The notes below the pieces were generated by a model, which was not told the DNA's origin, made no database searches, and saw only the letters and a list, made by a program, of their open reading frames with translations. From Selaginella moellendorffii (lineage: Eukaryota > Streptophyta > Lycopodiopsida > Selaginellales > Selaginellaceae), in contig NW_003314269.1 of NCBI RefSeq assembly GCF_000143415.4, positions 2,010,118 to 2,074,117 of the forward strand: 64,000 bases of DNA, read 5' to 3'. Of the stretch, positions 44,801 to 55,800 are shown piece after piece. Position 1 is the stretch's first letter. Each line of letters begins with the position of its first letter. The translations under genes and the position numbers were made by a program.

Positions 44801-46203
44801 GTCAGCTCATGGAAACCACATAGACACGATGATACCTTGAGCTCCGGGTTGAAGTAGTGCTCCCGTATGGTTTGAATAACGTACTCTACCTCAATACAAA
44901 GCTCATCGGCTTTCCCTTCAAGGTGTCCAATGGCTAGAATGCCATCCGCTAAACGTTGAACCATTTCCAGGTGTTGGTTATCTTCTTCAACGTTTGCTCT
45001 CTGACCAACTGCCGGACTGAGTACTTTATCTTCCGCAGCACTGACCAAAAAAGATAATTAACAAGTTCGAAGCATTATAGAAAACCATACCTATGGAAGA
45101 TACACACTTCGACCAGAAACCTCAGCCGGTCCACGAACGAAGACAATGTAGATGGCGACGCAGACCGCAATAGTTTAACCTCCTCCGCGAGCCTCTCCAT
45201 GTCCTTCTTGATAGCATCGTTCCACAAAAGCAATTTGTTTATAGGAAATTTGCGTTGGTGGTCTCCTGATAAGTCATCCGGTTGTAAGGCCTCCTGTTCC
45301 ATACTTGACATTTTCGTGCCCGAAGTCTCCCTTCCTTTTAGCCATGCAAAAATCACCTGCAATGGCCTATCTGAACGCCGGTGATAGAATAGAGTTAGTC
45401 CATACCTGTTGGAGAAGGTGTTCACTAGGTACAATCCTCCGCATACAAGCTATCATTTGGTCTCGATCTTCCAGTGATAGGGACGAAGCCAGCCAGGGAA
45501 GAAACAATTCCATCAGGTTCACCGGTATACTACAGAGAAACTGCCAAACGAGCGCGGCTTGTTCGTCATAAGTGAAGTGCTTCACAAGTAAAGGAAATAC
45601 CTGACAAAGAAAAACTGTCAAGTTAGAGTTTTGATAAGATAAAAGCACAAGGAACAAACAACACATACTTGTTCTTCTTCTTTGCACAAATGCTGGACAA
45701 GAGTCGTTAGCAGTGCTTCCGTGCAGCACACAACATTCCGGATGCTCTCCTTCAAACCATCGTCTTTAACCGCGAGCACCGCGTTGAGAAGCTCGAAAAG
45801 CTGCTCGAAAAGGTTGCCCTCCACTTGATGCTCCAAGGAATACGAATGCGCGACGTTCTTAACGCGAAGATCGAGCGCTGGCAAAATTACCTGATAGAGA
45901 AGATGAAAAGAGCCCGATGGAAAGTAGAAAAAAAACAAATAAACGAACCTCGTCTTCTGCGCTACTATGGTGCTCATACACACTGCGCAGGAATTGGTAG
46001 CGCCGGATCAGTCCTTTGATCTCCTGGTCGCTGCCCTTGGCTATTTGCAGAGCATCGCCGTGCAATTTCTCCAATTCCGCTCGAATCGCCTTGTGGAAGT
46101 ACATGAACTGCATAATCGGTGGCATGACATCGTCCTCTGACTCCGCCGCCGGCTCGACGATCGGCACGGCGCTAGCTAGATCGACAATCACAGGGCTCGC
46201 CAT
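41824..46203 (-). CDS. BTS: BRUTUS-like hemerythrin E3 ubiquitin ligase (iron sensor)
   Basis: Fe-binding RING E3 ligase that in plants represses the iron-deficiency response by degrading bHLH factors. Thirteen exons on the minus strand: 46203-45949, 45890-45669, 45600-45406, 45356-45091, 45040-44836, 44779-44611, 44539-43042, 42968-42759, 42695-42555, 42488-42254, 42199-42140, 42070-41999, 41946-41824; 1216 residues with intact phase. Three hemerythrin domains: PPIMQFMYFHKAIRAEL...HHSSAEDE; NKLLLWNDAIKKDMERL...; HIFQFHKAIRKDMEYL...AHSNAEDDIVFP. A CHY zinc finger (YGCEHYKRNCKIRAACC), CTCHY finger (CNICKFFDDD...CPFCNLCRKG), RING-H2 (CPICHDFLF...LPCNHFMHSDCF...CPVC) and zinc ribbon (ILCNDCEQKGTAPFHWLYHKC) follow. 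This is full-length for the family. It diverges from the TraB gene. Confidence 0.96.
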
Positions 46204-46736
46204 CGCCAGGGCAAGCTCAAGAACACCAGACGGCAAATCTGTCCGCCAAACCTGGAGAGGTAGCAAAGGAGAAGGCGCTGGACGGGCATCCGAGACGCAT
46301 TATCCAAATGCAAAGCATTTTTCTCTGTGAATCCTGTGAATTTAGATCGCTAGAATGTAGAACCCGCGCATAAACCCTAGCTAACGCCTCTCTCTCTCTC
46401 ACTCCCGCCCTAAATAAGAGGCTGAAATACCTAGGCCCAGAGAAGCAAGACTTTGCTAAACGTTTCTTCTAGCTAGTTTTTGAAGAGCGCCGCAACATGT
46501 GACCTCCACGATGCGGCGCCGCAGCGGCACGAGGGAGGTATTTTCGGCGACATAGTAGCATTTACTTTGCCCGGTAAAACCACGCCGCGATAAGAATCGC
46601 TGACGTGGCGTTGCCCGTGCAACTGGGAAGCTGTCCGCGTGTGGGCACGTGGAGATTGGCCTCGGCCACGACCACTACACACCGTCCGTACAACTTACGT
46701 GGGTCACAGCGCCCAGGTCATTGTAGGGTTTTTGCG
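46204..46736. promoter_or_regulatory. Divergent promoter between BRUTUS and TraB genes
   Basis: The two start codons are 533 bp apart. AAACCCTAG at 46372-46380 faces the BRUTUS side and TAGGGTTTTT near 46724 the TraB side. A CACGTGG G-box core lies near 46645 and further ACGT cores nearby (GACGTGGC, TTACGTGGG). A short CT run lies near 46388-46402. No CpG island or TATA element is evident. Confidence 0.5.
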
Positions 46737-48185
46737 ATGATCAATGTAGCACCGCCTAGGGTTCTAGCGCCAAGAAGCAGGGCGCTATCGGGAATTCCAC
46801 TCCGCGCATTGTCGAAATCGTGCTCCATCTCGGGTCCGCCGGATGATTTCAGCTACAGGGAAGCGGTGTCGATGGACACTGAGGAGATCGTGGGGACGCG
46901 ATGGCCTCAGCTGATTGATATTGTGCGCGAGGGATCACTCGTAGCGGTGAGGAATGTGAATGCGGGTGAAAATGGTGAGCCGGAGCTGGTGATTCTCGTC
47001 GGGACTGCTCATGTGTCCCAGGTTTCGGCGCAACAGGTCGAGCGCGCGATCAAGACAATCCGTCCCGATAATGTCGTTGTGGAGCTCTGCAAAAGCAGGT
47101 AAGCATGTAGCACTCTATCTCTAGTAAACAATGGGTGAGGATTTTGGATGCCGCAGGATTGGAATTATGTATTTGGATCCGTCAATGGCGAATTCCACCG
47201 CGAATTTCTTATCGTTGACAGGCACGGATCGCAATGCAGCTTTGGCTCGTAGTTTTAATCTCGGTAATCTATCTTTTATTTAAAATATAGCTTCCATTCG
47301 ATTTCATTTTTTGTTTTCTCAGGTGGGAGATCAGCATTTTTTCTGAGATTGCTGCTTGCCAGTGTTTCAGAAAAGATTTCTAAGTCTGCGGCTGTGCCAG
47401 TTGGCGAAGAGGTAAGACAGTTCATTGACGTAAAAGCTGGATATTCATGGCGATTGCTTCTTACAGTTCAGGGCTGCAAGAAGAGCAGCGAAAGAAGTTG
47501 AAGCTCAGCTTGTTTTGGGTGATCGGCCTATTGAAATCACTGTAAGTGTAGTTTTGCCGGGAGCTACTTGTTAATGTTTTGTGTAGTTTCTGTAGTTGAA
47601 TCGCGCATGGCGCGCTTTGACGTGGAAGGAGCGTCTGCGTCTTGCTAACACGTTCTTGCAGACATTCCTGTTTGCCAATGTTGACGCATCAGAAGCAGCG
47701 TTGAAGGTGAAGGCTTTTATGGATTATAATTTACTGTTTCTGACTTTGTTAATGCAGTCGATGAAGTCCGACGATGTGATTTCAAGCATGTATTCATTTA
47801 TGAGCTCTCAGTTTCCTTCTCTATTGCGACACCTCGTTTGGGAGCGCGATCTGGTGCGCTTTCTTTTAGAATAGTCACTTTCCTTTGATGTAGTCGTTTG
47901 ACACTTAGCTTTGTTGTACAGTATATGGCGTGGTCTTTGAAGCGCAGCAAAGCAGTTACGGGCTGCAAGACTGTGGTTGGAGTTATTGGAAGGGGTCATC
48001 TCTCCGGAGTAGTTTACGCTCTCCTTCACAGTCAGGAACACTTGAGTTTCCGGGACCTGGTCGGTAAAACTGAAGACTCGATAGCAGATCCCTTCAGAAT
48101 TTACAGAGGCATTATTGCCGAAGGCATACTTGGGCTTCTTCTATGGTTGCTCTACAGCTACATTAGCGCGAACTTGGCTGTGTAG
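46737..48185 (+). CDS. TraB-domain protein, organelle-targeted
   Basis: Eukaryotic TraB/PrgY-like family of membrane-tethered, metalloprotease-like proteins; plant members have been linked to mitochondria. Seven exons: 46737-47098, 47157-47263, 47323-47411, 47467-47541, 47596-47706, 47758-47853, 47922-48185; 367 residues. The N-terminal 35 residues are Arg/Ser/Ala-rich and free of acids (transit-peptide-like). TraB motifs: ELVILVGTAHVS (GTxH), RPDNVVVELCKSR (ExxR-type), ERDLYMAW, GCKTVVGVIGRGHLSGV (GxxH). A C-terminal hydrophobic helix (GILGLLLWLLYSYISANLAV) serves as a tail anchor. It converges on the diterpene synthase gene with only about 35 bp between stops. Confidence 0.9.
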
Positions 48186-48220
48186 TCCACCAAATGTTCC
48201 TCAGTCAGGCTGTTAGCTAT

Positions 48221-51200
48221 TTACAGCACGGGCTGGGAAAGTACTCTCTTGACATGGTTGGAGAGTTTGGCCTGTACTTTATTGGTACCTGGAAAGACGT
48301 TCATAATTCTGGCCGCATTGAGAAAGAGCTGCTTGCAAGCTTGTGGCAGCGCGCCGGGCTGCAGAGTTTCGTACAGAAGCTTCTGCATGTTCTTGTTCGC
48401 AAGTGCTTGGACCTCACTTAGTGCTTCACTTTCAGTTAACTGAGGATTCTCTTCAAGGTAGATGGTGATACTGTTGAGGCTTGAATCCACCTGGAAAAGC
48501 TCGAATGGTGGTAAGGTATTTCCTATTTCGTCTATTTCTTCGGGTTTACCTTGTCCGTGTGTGTATCTTGTACCAGGCGTGAAGCAGTGTTCATCATTTG
48601 GCAAATGGCCGAGTCTTTTATGTCTCCGGTGGTGGCGAGCGTTTCGCCGACGAAGTACATAGTGCTCCGGACAGCAGGCTCGATGCTTGAATGTGAGGCC
48701 TTTAGATATTCCTCCAAAGTTGGATTGTTGTCTGACATTTTCCACTTGGTTCTCTGCAGTAGGCTCGATAGCCACGTTTTCCACTGCCAAAGCAAATATT
48801 GATCAGATTTATCAACGCTTCTCACCGAAAACACTTACGATTTCTCGCAGCGCTCCTCCTATACTCCGGCCTTGGTACAAGAAGCCCTGCTTGCTATGGT
48901 TTTGAACGATGTTATAGAGCTCGACGAACAGTATTTTCACTTCGGCGGAGCAGTTTCCAAGCGAGTTCACGTTCCACCTGTGCATCAGCTGTCAGATCTC
49001 GAGTGGCATTGAATTTGTGGCGTGAATTACCTCTCGACATTGTTTATGAGATCCTCAAGTTCTTTGGTGGACCCCAGGTAGTCAAAGTATTCATTAATAC
49101 CGAGTGATATGAACCAGCATTGCGACCATATAATCCTTGCTGCTGAGAGCTCCGGCTCGAAGATGGTTGCGGCAGCTGAATAGAACGTGTGCTCCAGTTT
49201 GCTGCGGGAGAATCCTTTGAACATTGACAGGCTGCTCTCGTCGTACCACCTGTGATGGATTTCGGGTGAGTATATCTTGTTTTACATATATACTTTCACC
49301 ACCTTTCAAGTTGCTGAAATTCTTTTCTGTGCAAAGCCTGACACATGTTGAAGTCTGCCTTCGCGAGCTCTAGGAAAATTGAATTGTTGACGAAGGGCAT
49401 CCTGTATCAGTTACAGGAGTTAGCTGGCAGCGTTGATTTCCGTGAAAAGATTCTCACCTGTAGAGGCTCTTCCCGATCCAGACATCGTCAGCCGCGTACT
49501 GATCGATATATCTTCTTGTTGCCAGTCTTTCTAATCTAGCATGCATTGGGTTGTCAAGCGCAAACTCGACCTGTAAAGTGTTCACAGGTCAGTTTTGTTT
49601 TGTGACATGCTCTAACGCAGACCTCTCCTGGCAGATCTTTAGAGATAATCCACTTGTCGTACAGCTGATTCTCTCGGCGTTTTCCTTCGAGAAACTTTCT
49701 GGCAAATGAGCCTGCTTCTTCCAGGATTGTTTCGCCAGGAAACATCAGTTGAGAAGCCCGGTACAAGTTGTACATTCCTGTCACTGCTTGACCCGCTTGC
49801 CCGCTGAAGCAGACGAAGGAATCGCCCTCTTGGAAGTTTTTAAAGGCGTCTGTGTTGCACAACATGAGAGGTGAAGAAAGAAGCGGGTATGGCTTGGTGA
49901 GTACCTGGTGATATGTCGTATCCGTGACTTCGCAAGAGCCGGAAGGCCATGGAAGTATCGTCAGCGTCTTGAACAGGTGAACCTCTGGCCCATGCTATTC
50001 CTTTGTCTGTCCAGTATCTGTTACAAGTTCTCACGTTGTGTGTTTGTCATAGGTGGTACTACGCATACACACCTGTACACGTAGTCAAGAGCTGATTTAA
50101 TCTCTTGAGTGAAGTAGCGAGAAATTCCCAGGCGTTGTAAACGGTCAACTACCCAGAGATGCTCAAACAGATCCACTGGGTATCCACCTGGTACTGTCGA
50201 GAAACAAGAGTTTTTACGTCAGGAGTTCTCGGAGGTAAAGTTTCACACCTGCGCAGTTGAATCTCTTGACGAGGTTGTTCAGGTACTGCAGGCATTTCTC
50301 GTTTCCCGTATGCATCAGTGCGCATGCTGTGGAGGCGGGGCTGAATAGCAGTGAACCATCTGGTGACTGCAGTTTTATGACCTTGTCCCAGTCTATAGTC
50401 TTATAAAGTCCTTCCAACGAATACAGGAGAGTGGTCGGATAGTTTTGGACCACATTCATGGGTATTCTGCGTGCGGGTATCATGTCAGTAAAGTTTTCTC
50501 AAGTTGAAACATTTTCTATGTCTAACCTTTCAAGTTTCTTCTTCCTTTCAGCATAAATTGTTTGGAGCATGGGCGCTGTATAGTCGATGTCAAGCTCGAG
50601 TGCCATGGCCTCCTCTATCATTGCCGGAAACACAATTTCAAATCCTATTGGCATGTGAGTACTGTCCTCCATCTCCATCTCAGGCATAGTTTTGCGAATA
50701 AACTCGAGGGCTGAATGAGAATGAGATGGTTAGTCATTGTTTTTCTTCTGAAAGTGATTACTTAGTTACCTTTGTGAATAATCTTGTCTCCGGTGTTCCA
50801 GGTTTTGAGAGCTATTGCACATGCCAGTGTCGAACAGATGCGATCACACGTAAGAAACAAGTCTCTATCACCCCAGGATCCATCCTCGAGCTGATTGACC
50901 ATGATCCAGTTTAGGCACATGGGAAATTGAGGCGTGTTGCTGCCATCCAAAGCTGGTACTCGTGCCACCCAAGCCGTATCGTAGGCTGACACGGATATCT
51001 CCCCGTCGTGCAGAGAGTTCAACATGCTTCTTACGGTTTCGACGAGTTCCCACTTTCGTCCGCCATCAGTCGCTGGAATTGTCTGCAGACCAAGAAGAAT
51101 TCCGATCAGGACCTCCGGCCTTACGGGATCTTGCAGAACATACTTCTGGGACTTGCCGAGGTGTTGAAAGCTTCCGTGCGGGAGTTTCCACGCGAGATGA

Positions 51201-51531
51201 AACTGGAGATAGTGTTAAGTTAGCAGCAAGCTCACAACCGGGTGAGTTAGTTCTCTTTCATACCTGGAACTGATGCGGTCGGCACTGCAGGTAGTGAAGG
51301 CGTGGTTTTGGAAGCATCGTCGTGGCCTGGGAACAAAGACAAGAAGTTAGCCGCAGGAGTCATCACAGGAGTGAGTGCCTTGGTCTCCTTACCTCTCGCT
51401 TCTAGTTTCTGTGCTACAACACCACGACTTACAGGCGTCGTCCTGCAGAACATGGAAGAGGAAGAGGAGGAGGCAAGGAAGGCTGCATTCCATACAGTTC
51501 CAGCGGCAGAAACAGCAGCTGCTGCTGCCAT
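48221..51531 (-). CDS. Plastid diterpene synthase (class II DxDD; altered class I motifs)
   Basis: Alpha-beta-gamma terpene synthase of the CPS/KSL type. Exons (minus strand): 51531-51393, 51326-51264, 51129-50770, 50710-50527, 50466-50249, 50193-50073, 50017-49905, 49849-49623, 49570-49458, 49401-49303, 49249-49031, 48977-48839, 48783-48550, 48490-48221; 832 residues if the third exon starts at 51129, which keeps the frame (the better-looking acceptor at 51202 does not). The N terminus ([20 protein letters not shown]) resembles a plastid transit peptide. [11 protein letters not shown] and [14 protein letters not shown] (DxDD) mark the class II protonation-initiated cyclase. The class I DDxxD position reads INEYFD and the NSE/DTE position QDTHTDKVD, so metal binding may be impaired. 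Product unknown. A scar of one exon lies upstream. Confidence 0.88.
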
Positions 51532-51639
51532 TTGCGGCTGCTCCGCCCGCCTTTCCTCTCTCTCTGTGCCCCTGCCTGGAGCAAAGGCAAGGAGGAGCAA
51601 GAATATATCGGAGCAATATCTGAGCAGCAGCTGGAGCAG

Positions 51640-51805
51640 AAGCAGGAAAAGGGCTAACCTTTCAAGTTTCTTCTTCCTTTCAGCATAAATTGTTTGGAGC
51701 ACGGGCGCTGTGTAGTCGATGTCAAGCTCGAGTGCGATGGCCTCTTTTTTTTGCGCGAAACACAATTTCAAATCCGTACTGTTCTCCCATCTCCATCTTA
51801 GGCAT
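51640..51805 (-). pseudogene. Partial duplicate of a diterpene synthase exon
   Basis: This stretch is a close copy, in the same orientation, of the exon at 50527-50710 plus its flanking donor side. It encodes [26 protein letters not shown] and the GTTAG donor, with a small deletion where the parent has [11 protein letters not shown] text. It lies just upstream of the gene's own start. It is probably the remnant of a tandem duplication. Confidence 0.85.
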
Positions 51806-51895
51806 AGATGATTAGTCATTGTTTTTCTTTTGGCTTGGCTTGTGGCTTGTCCCTTGTCTAGGGCCAGCTCTAGTGAACTTGAGTGTTTGGTTTCT

Positions 51896-52060
51896 GACAC
51901 AAACCATAGGAATATTTTAAGAATATTTCATGGTAACATTTTAAGGGCTTAGGGTTTGCTCTCTTGTTTGTTTCATTAATATCGGAGTAATATGTTCTTT
52001 TGGGGATGGTAGGTGTAAAATATTGATCTTGGTGTTAGTGATGATGGACCATTTAAGTTC
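51896..52060 (+). repeat. LTR-like fragment of gypsy element G2 (left side)
   Basis: The text ACAAACCATAGGAATATTTTAAGAATATTTCATGG resembles ACAAACTATAGAATTATTCTAAGAATATTCTATGG near 56066, which lies after the end of the G2 pol on the right. The two are in the same orientation and could be pieces of paired LTRs. Full LTR boundaries cannot be fixed. Confidence 0.45.
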
Positions 52061-52565
52061 ATGCTCACTCCCATCTAAGGGCCTTAACCCTCAGTCTCAA
52101 CCTCAAGTCGGTTTGGAAACATTATTAAAGAGTTATTTCAAGACTGATTCTTGGACCTCATTATCCCTATTATACTTTTGGAACCCCTTATGGGACAATT
52201 GCTTTAAGCTTTCACCCCATAACCTATATTAATATTTAGACTTAATTTCGAACTTGATATCAAACTCGGTCTCAGACTAGGTTTTGGACTCAATTTCAGA
52301 CTTGATCTCAGACCCAGCCTCGAACTTAGTCCTGCACTCAACTTCGGACTCGGTCTTGGACCTGATCTCGGATCTCGGATTCAATTTCAAACTCAGTCTC
52401 GGATTCGGTCTTGGACTTGGTCTTGGACTCGGTCTCGAACTCAATTTTGAAATTGGTCTTGGACTCAATCTCAAACTTGGTCTCATTCAATAAATTTTTT
52501 ATCATTCCAATTATGGTTTCAGGAATCCTTTAGCCTATAACATTTTGGGGAATTAATTCCTTACA
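52060..52565 (-). mobile_element. E2 solo LTR, left half (inverted)
   Basis: Read on the minus strand this corresponds to E2 positions from its start (TGTAAGGAATTAATTCC at 52565) to the block matching about 6575, including the hexamer array (52240-52495). The other half is at 54258-54803 on the opposite strand. The target duplication GGTTG (plus strand CAACC at 52566-52570) lies next to its start. Confidence 0.85.
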
Positions 52566-52570
52566 CAACC

Positions 52571-54250
52571 CAAATAACATCATTTTCTTGAAAGATCTTG
52601 GGTAAACCAATGATAAAATCTATTGAGATGTTATCCCATTTATTCTCAGGTACATATAAAGGATGATAAAGGCTAATAAGTTTTTAATGATCAACTTTAA
52701 CTGCCTAATAGGTCAAACAACCATGTATGTACTTTTCAACATCTGACTTCATCCCAGGCAAAAAAAAATGCCTTTTCACCAACATATATGTTTTCAGTAC
52801 CCCCAATGCCCAACACTTGGCATATCATGACACTCAACAAAAATCTATTTGATGAGTTTGTCCATACAAGGAACCACTATATGTCCCTTCTTCATTAGGA
52901 TTCTATCTTATATCTCGAATGACACAAACTTGTCACCCTTCAAATCTGTAGAGGCATCCCTCAATAAAACTTTCATGCGAATGTCAATGATAAAGGAGTC
53001 AAAGTCAACAAACTCCTTAAACTCATCCAAAAGATTGCTAGATAGCTTCATGAACGAAATAGAATTTACCATCTTAAATAATGCATCACCTACTTTATTG
53101 TCACCTCCATGCTTATTGATCATATTTTAACAAACATTTCTTGTAGGAATTCTTGCCAATGAGCAAGGCAGCTTTGAAGATCCTTTTTGTCGACTGAAAT
53201 ACTAGAAAGATTGATGATCTAAATTTATATGGAAGTCATCTATATAGATAATGTCACAATTTCTTCACAACAACAATCACAACATACAACTCCTTGTCTC
53301 AAGTAGGTTAATTCTGCTGTGTGGGATCAAACTTATGGCTCATAAATGCAAGAAAATGCCTAACTTGAAGCAATATGGCCCCAATAGCAATATCACTTAC
53401 ATCATTGCCTATTATTAATTATAGATTCCACTATAGTGACTTTAGCATTTGTTGACCCCTTTAGGACAATCCTTGCCTTGATATCTAACCTTGTGGTAAT
53501 GAAAATAACTACTCTTTACCTTGTCTTTCTCTCGTTGGCCTAAATAAAGTTGCTTAGCCTCATTGCCATTTATATGCTTTGAGCCACGACGGAATAATGA
53601 TCATTTCTTCCCCAAATATGAAGCATTGGCAGGTTAGTCATCATATTGACTACCCTATAGACCATTTTGTTGACCAGAGTTGACCAAATTAACTAGTGAA
53701 AAAATCTGAGCATCAATCAATGTTGTTAGAAAATCCTTTTTGACCTTCTATTGTACATCCACTAAACTCAAACCTTTGATAAAACATTGCACCTTTAGCA
53801 AATCATTATAAGTGCCCATGAGACTAATGCAAAAATAATGGAACTTGCAAGCATATACATCTAAAGATAAAGTCCCCTATTGGATCTCTAATAACTGATT
53901 CATGAGATTAGTTTTGATGTAGTTCTTCCTGAAGAAGCATAACCTATAAGCTTCATCACAAAAAAATCAATTTTTACCTTATCCTTAGAAGGATTGTGAT
54001 TCCAACCAAGAATCAACTTCTTGACTATCACAAACATTCAATGATGACTTCTATTCCACAATACCATAATCCTTGGTATACTTGATGTACCAATGGTAAT
54101 CATGGATATGAGATTAATTCAACTTTTGAGGGTCCATGCAAAGCAAGAAATCCTTAATGAGATTGATGGAATCTTTAACCTTCTTAATGCTGCTTTGAAG
54201 TTTCTTTGCTACACAACAACATTATTAAGAGTTTCAATGTTGTTGTTGTT
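52571..54250 (-). pseudogene. Gypsy G2 pol/gag half (gag to integrase start), inverted
   Basis: On the minus strand, in order: a gag-like part (KDKVKIDFF region; LKVQCFIKGLSL), RNase H-like KL-HYLYR-LPYKF, and the integrase start (PENKWDNISIDFIIGLP, then NDVIWVV). Many stops are present. The integrase breaks off exactly at the E2 target duplication and resumes on the plus strand at 54804. Confidence 0.82.
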
Positions 54251-54257
54251 CTCACTG

Positions 54258-54803
54258 TTGTTCTCACTCCTGTAAAGGAAATTGATTGTGGTGCTCCTAG
54301 CTCATATGGAGTGGTGCCCCACATGAGTACCATGTGGTTTATTAATCCTCACTCAGGGCTTGGGCTTTCCCTTTGGGAAAGTGGGGGAGTAAAGGTACCC
54401 ATATTGAGCCATTAGGCCATAGTGTTTGCCCCTGAGATCCTGAACCAAGTGAGGCACCCAAGGCTTGGGATTTAGAGGATCCTATGATCAAGTCTTGTTG
54501 TACCAAGGATTTTAGGAACATGGAGGCTTGATGTGTTTGGCTACTTGTGTTTGCAAAAAGTGTAGCCGAACTTTAAATCCAATCTAACTCAAGGAGGGGG
54601 ATTAGGAGAGAATTTAGGAATTCATGAATGGATAGCTAACACTTCATTGTTTATGTAGTAAGTATCAAAAACCAAGTAAAACTAAACAGGAGCTAGTACA
54701 ATAGGCGAGAACCTTGGCAAGGGAACTTAATTAATGCCAAGGCAATGGTGATTGAGTAGACGAGGTAAGCTAGCAAACTAAAAAGGAAAAATTTATGGTT
54801 TAC
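54258..54803 (+). mobile_element. E2 solo LTR, right half
   Basis: This matches E2 positions from about 6613 to its end at 7165 (CTCCTAGCTCATATGGAGTGGTG... to AATTTATGGTTTACA) on the plus strand. It is followed immediately by GGTTG at 54804-54808, the partner of the CAACC at 52566-52570. Confidence 0.88.
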
Positions 54804-55800
54804 AGGTTGTTGTGGATAGTTTAATAAAGATGGTTCACTTCTTCCTAGTGAAGATGACTATTAAAGCTTTTGAACTTGCTTAGTTGTTTATAAACCAATT
54901 ATTCAATCTCTATGGTTTGTTAGGTGACATTGTGAGTGATCAAGATCCCAAGTTCACGTTTAAGTTTTGGCAAACAATTTTTGAGAAGCTAAAGACTAAG
55001 CTAAGCATGAGTAGTGGTGAGCACCCACAATCAAATGGGCAGACAGAGCATATAAATCAGCTATTGGAAGATATGTTAAAGTCTTTTGTAGGAAACTTGA
55101 CTTGACAGGGAGTATGGGAAAAGTATTTGCCTTTGCTTCACTTTGCTCATAATAGCACTCATCAATCAGCTATTAGTATATCTCCATTTATAGTGATGTA
55201 TAGTTATAAGCCTAAATCTCCCATAAGTTTGAGTTTAGCTTTGGTTTGGGTATCTCATGCTTGTGATTTCCTGGAAGATATGCAAAACAAGCTTGAGTTG
55301 GCAAAGTTGAATTTGAGGCAAGCTCAAGATTGAGACAAAAAATTGGCAGATGAGCATCATTATCATCAAGAGTACAAAATTGGTGACAAGGTTTTCCTTG
55401 AGTTGTTAGATGCACAACAGTCTTTGAAAGGAGATGGTAGTCCTAAGTTGTCTCTATAATATTGTGGGCCTTAGACAATTTTACAACATGTGGGAGATCT
55501 TGCATACACTTTGGATTTACTAGCTTGTTCGAAAATTCATCCAACATTCCATGTGAGCAAACTTAAGCATGTTTGCACTCTAGTGATGTTGTGGATCAAT
55601 CCATCATCCAAGTCCTAGAAATTAATGTTGAGAAGGCTTAAAGATTTCCTAATATTCTTTTTCAAAGATTGGTGAAAAACACGCTAGAAAACAACTAGGG
55701 AGTCGTTAGTTCAATGGAATGATTAATCCATGGACAAAACTATATGGGAAACTAAAGATGACATGAAGAGAGTGTTTATAAGTTTTGGTTATGACTTAGA
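54804..55800 (+). pseudogene. Gypsy G2 integrase core to C-terminal domain
   Basis: Plus-strand remnant of the integrase core: VVVDSLIKMVHFFLVKMT, then GDIVSDQDPKFTFKFWQ, HPQSNGQTEHINQLLEDML, LLHFAHNSTHQSAISISPF. A chromodomain-like tail follows (KIGDKVFLELLDAQ; PTFHVSNLKHVC). Several stops and a frameshift break it. It continues the minus-strand half at 52571-54250 if the 2.2-kb segment between them is turned back. Confidence 0.85.

Noticed and set aside
51302..51688. Plus-strand 128-codon frame over the diterpene synthase start
   Set aside because: Antisense of the Ala/Ser-rich transit peptide exon; no domain.
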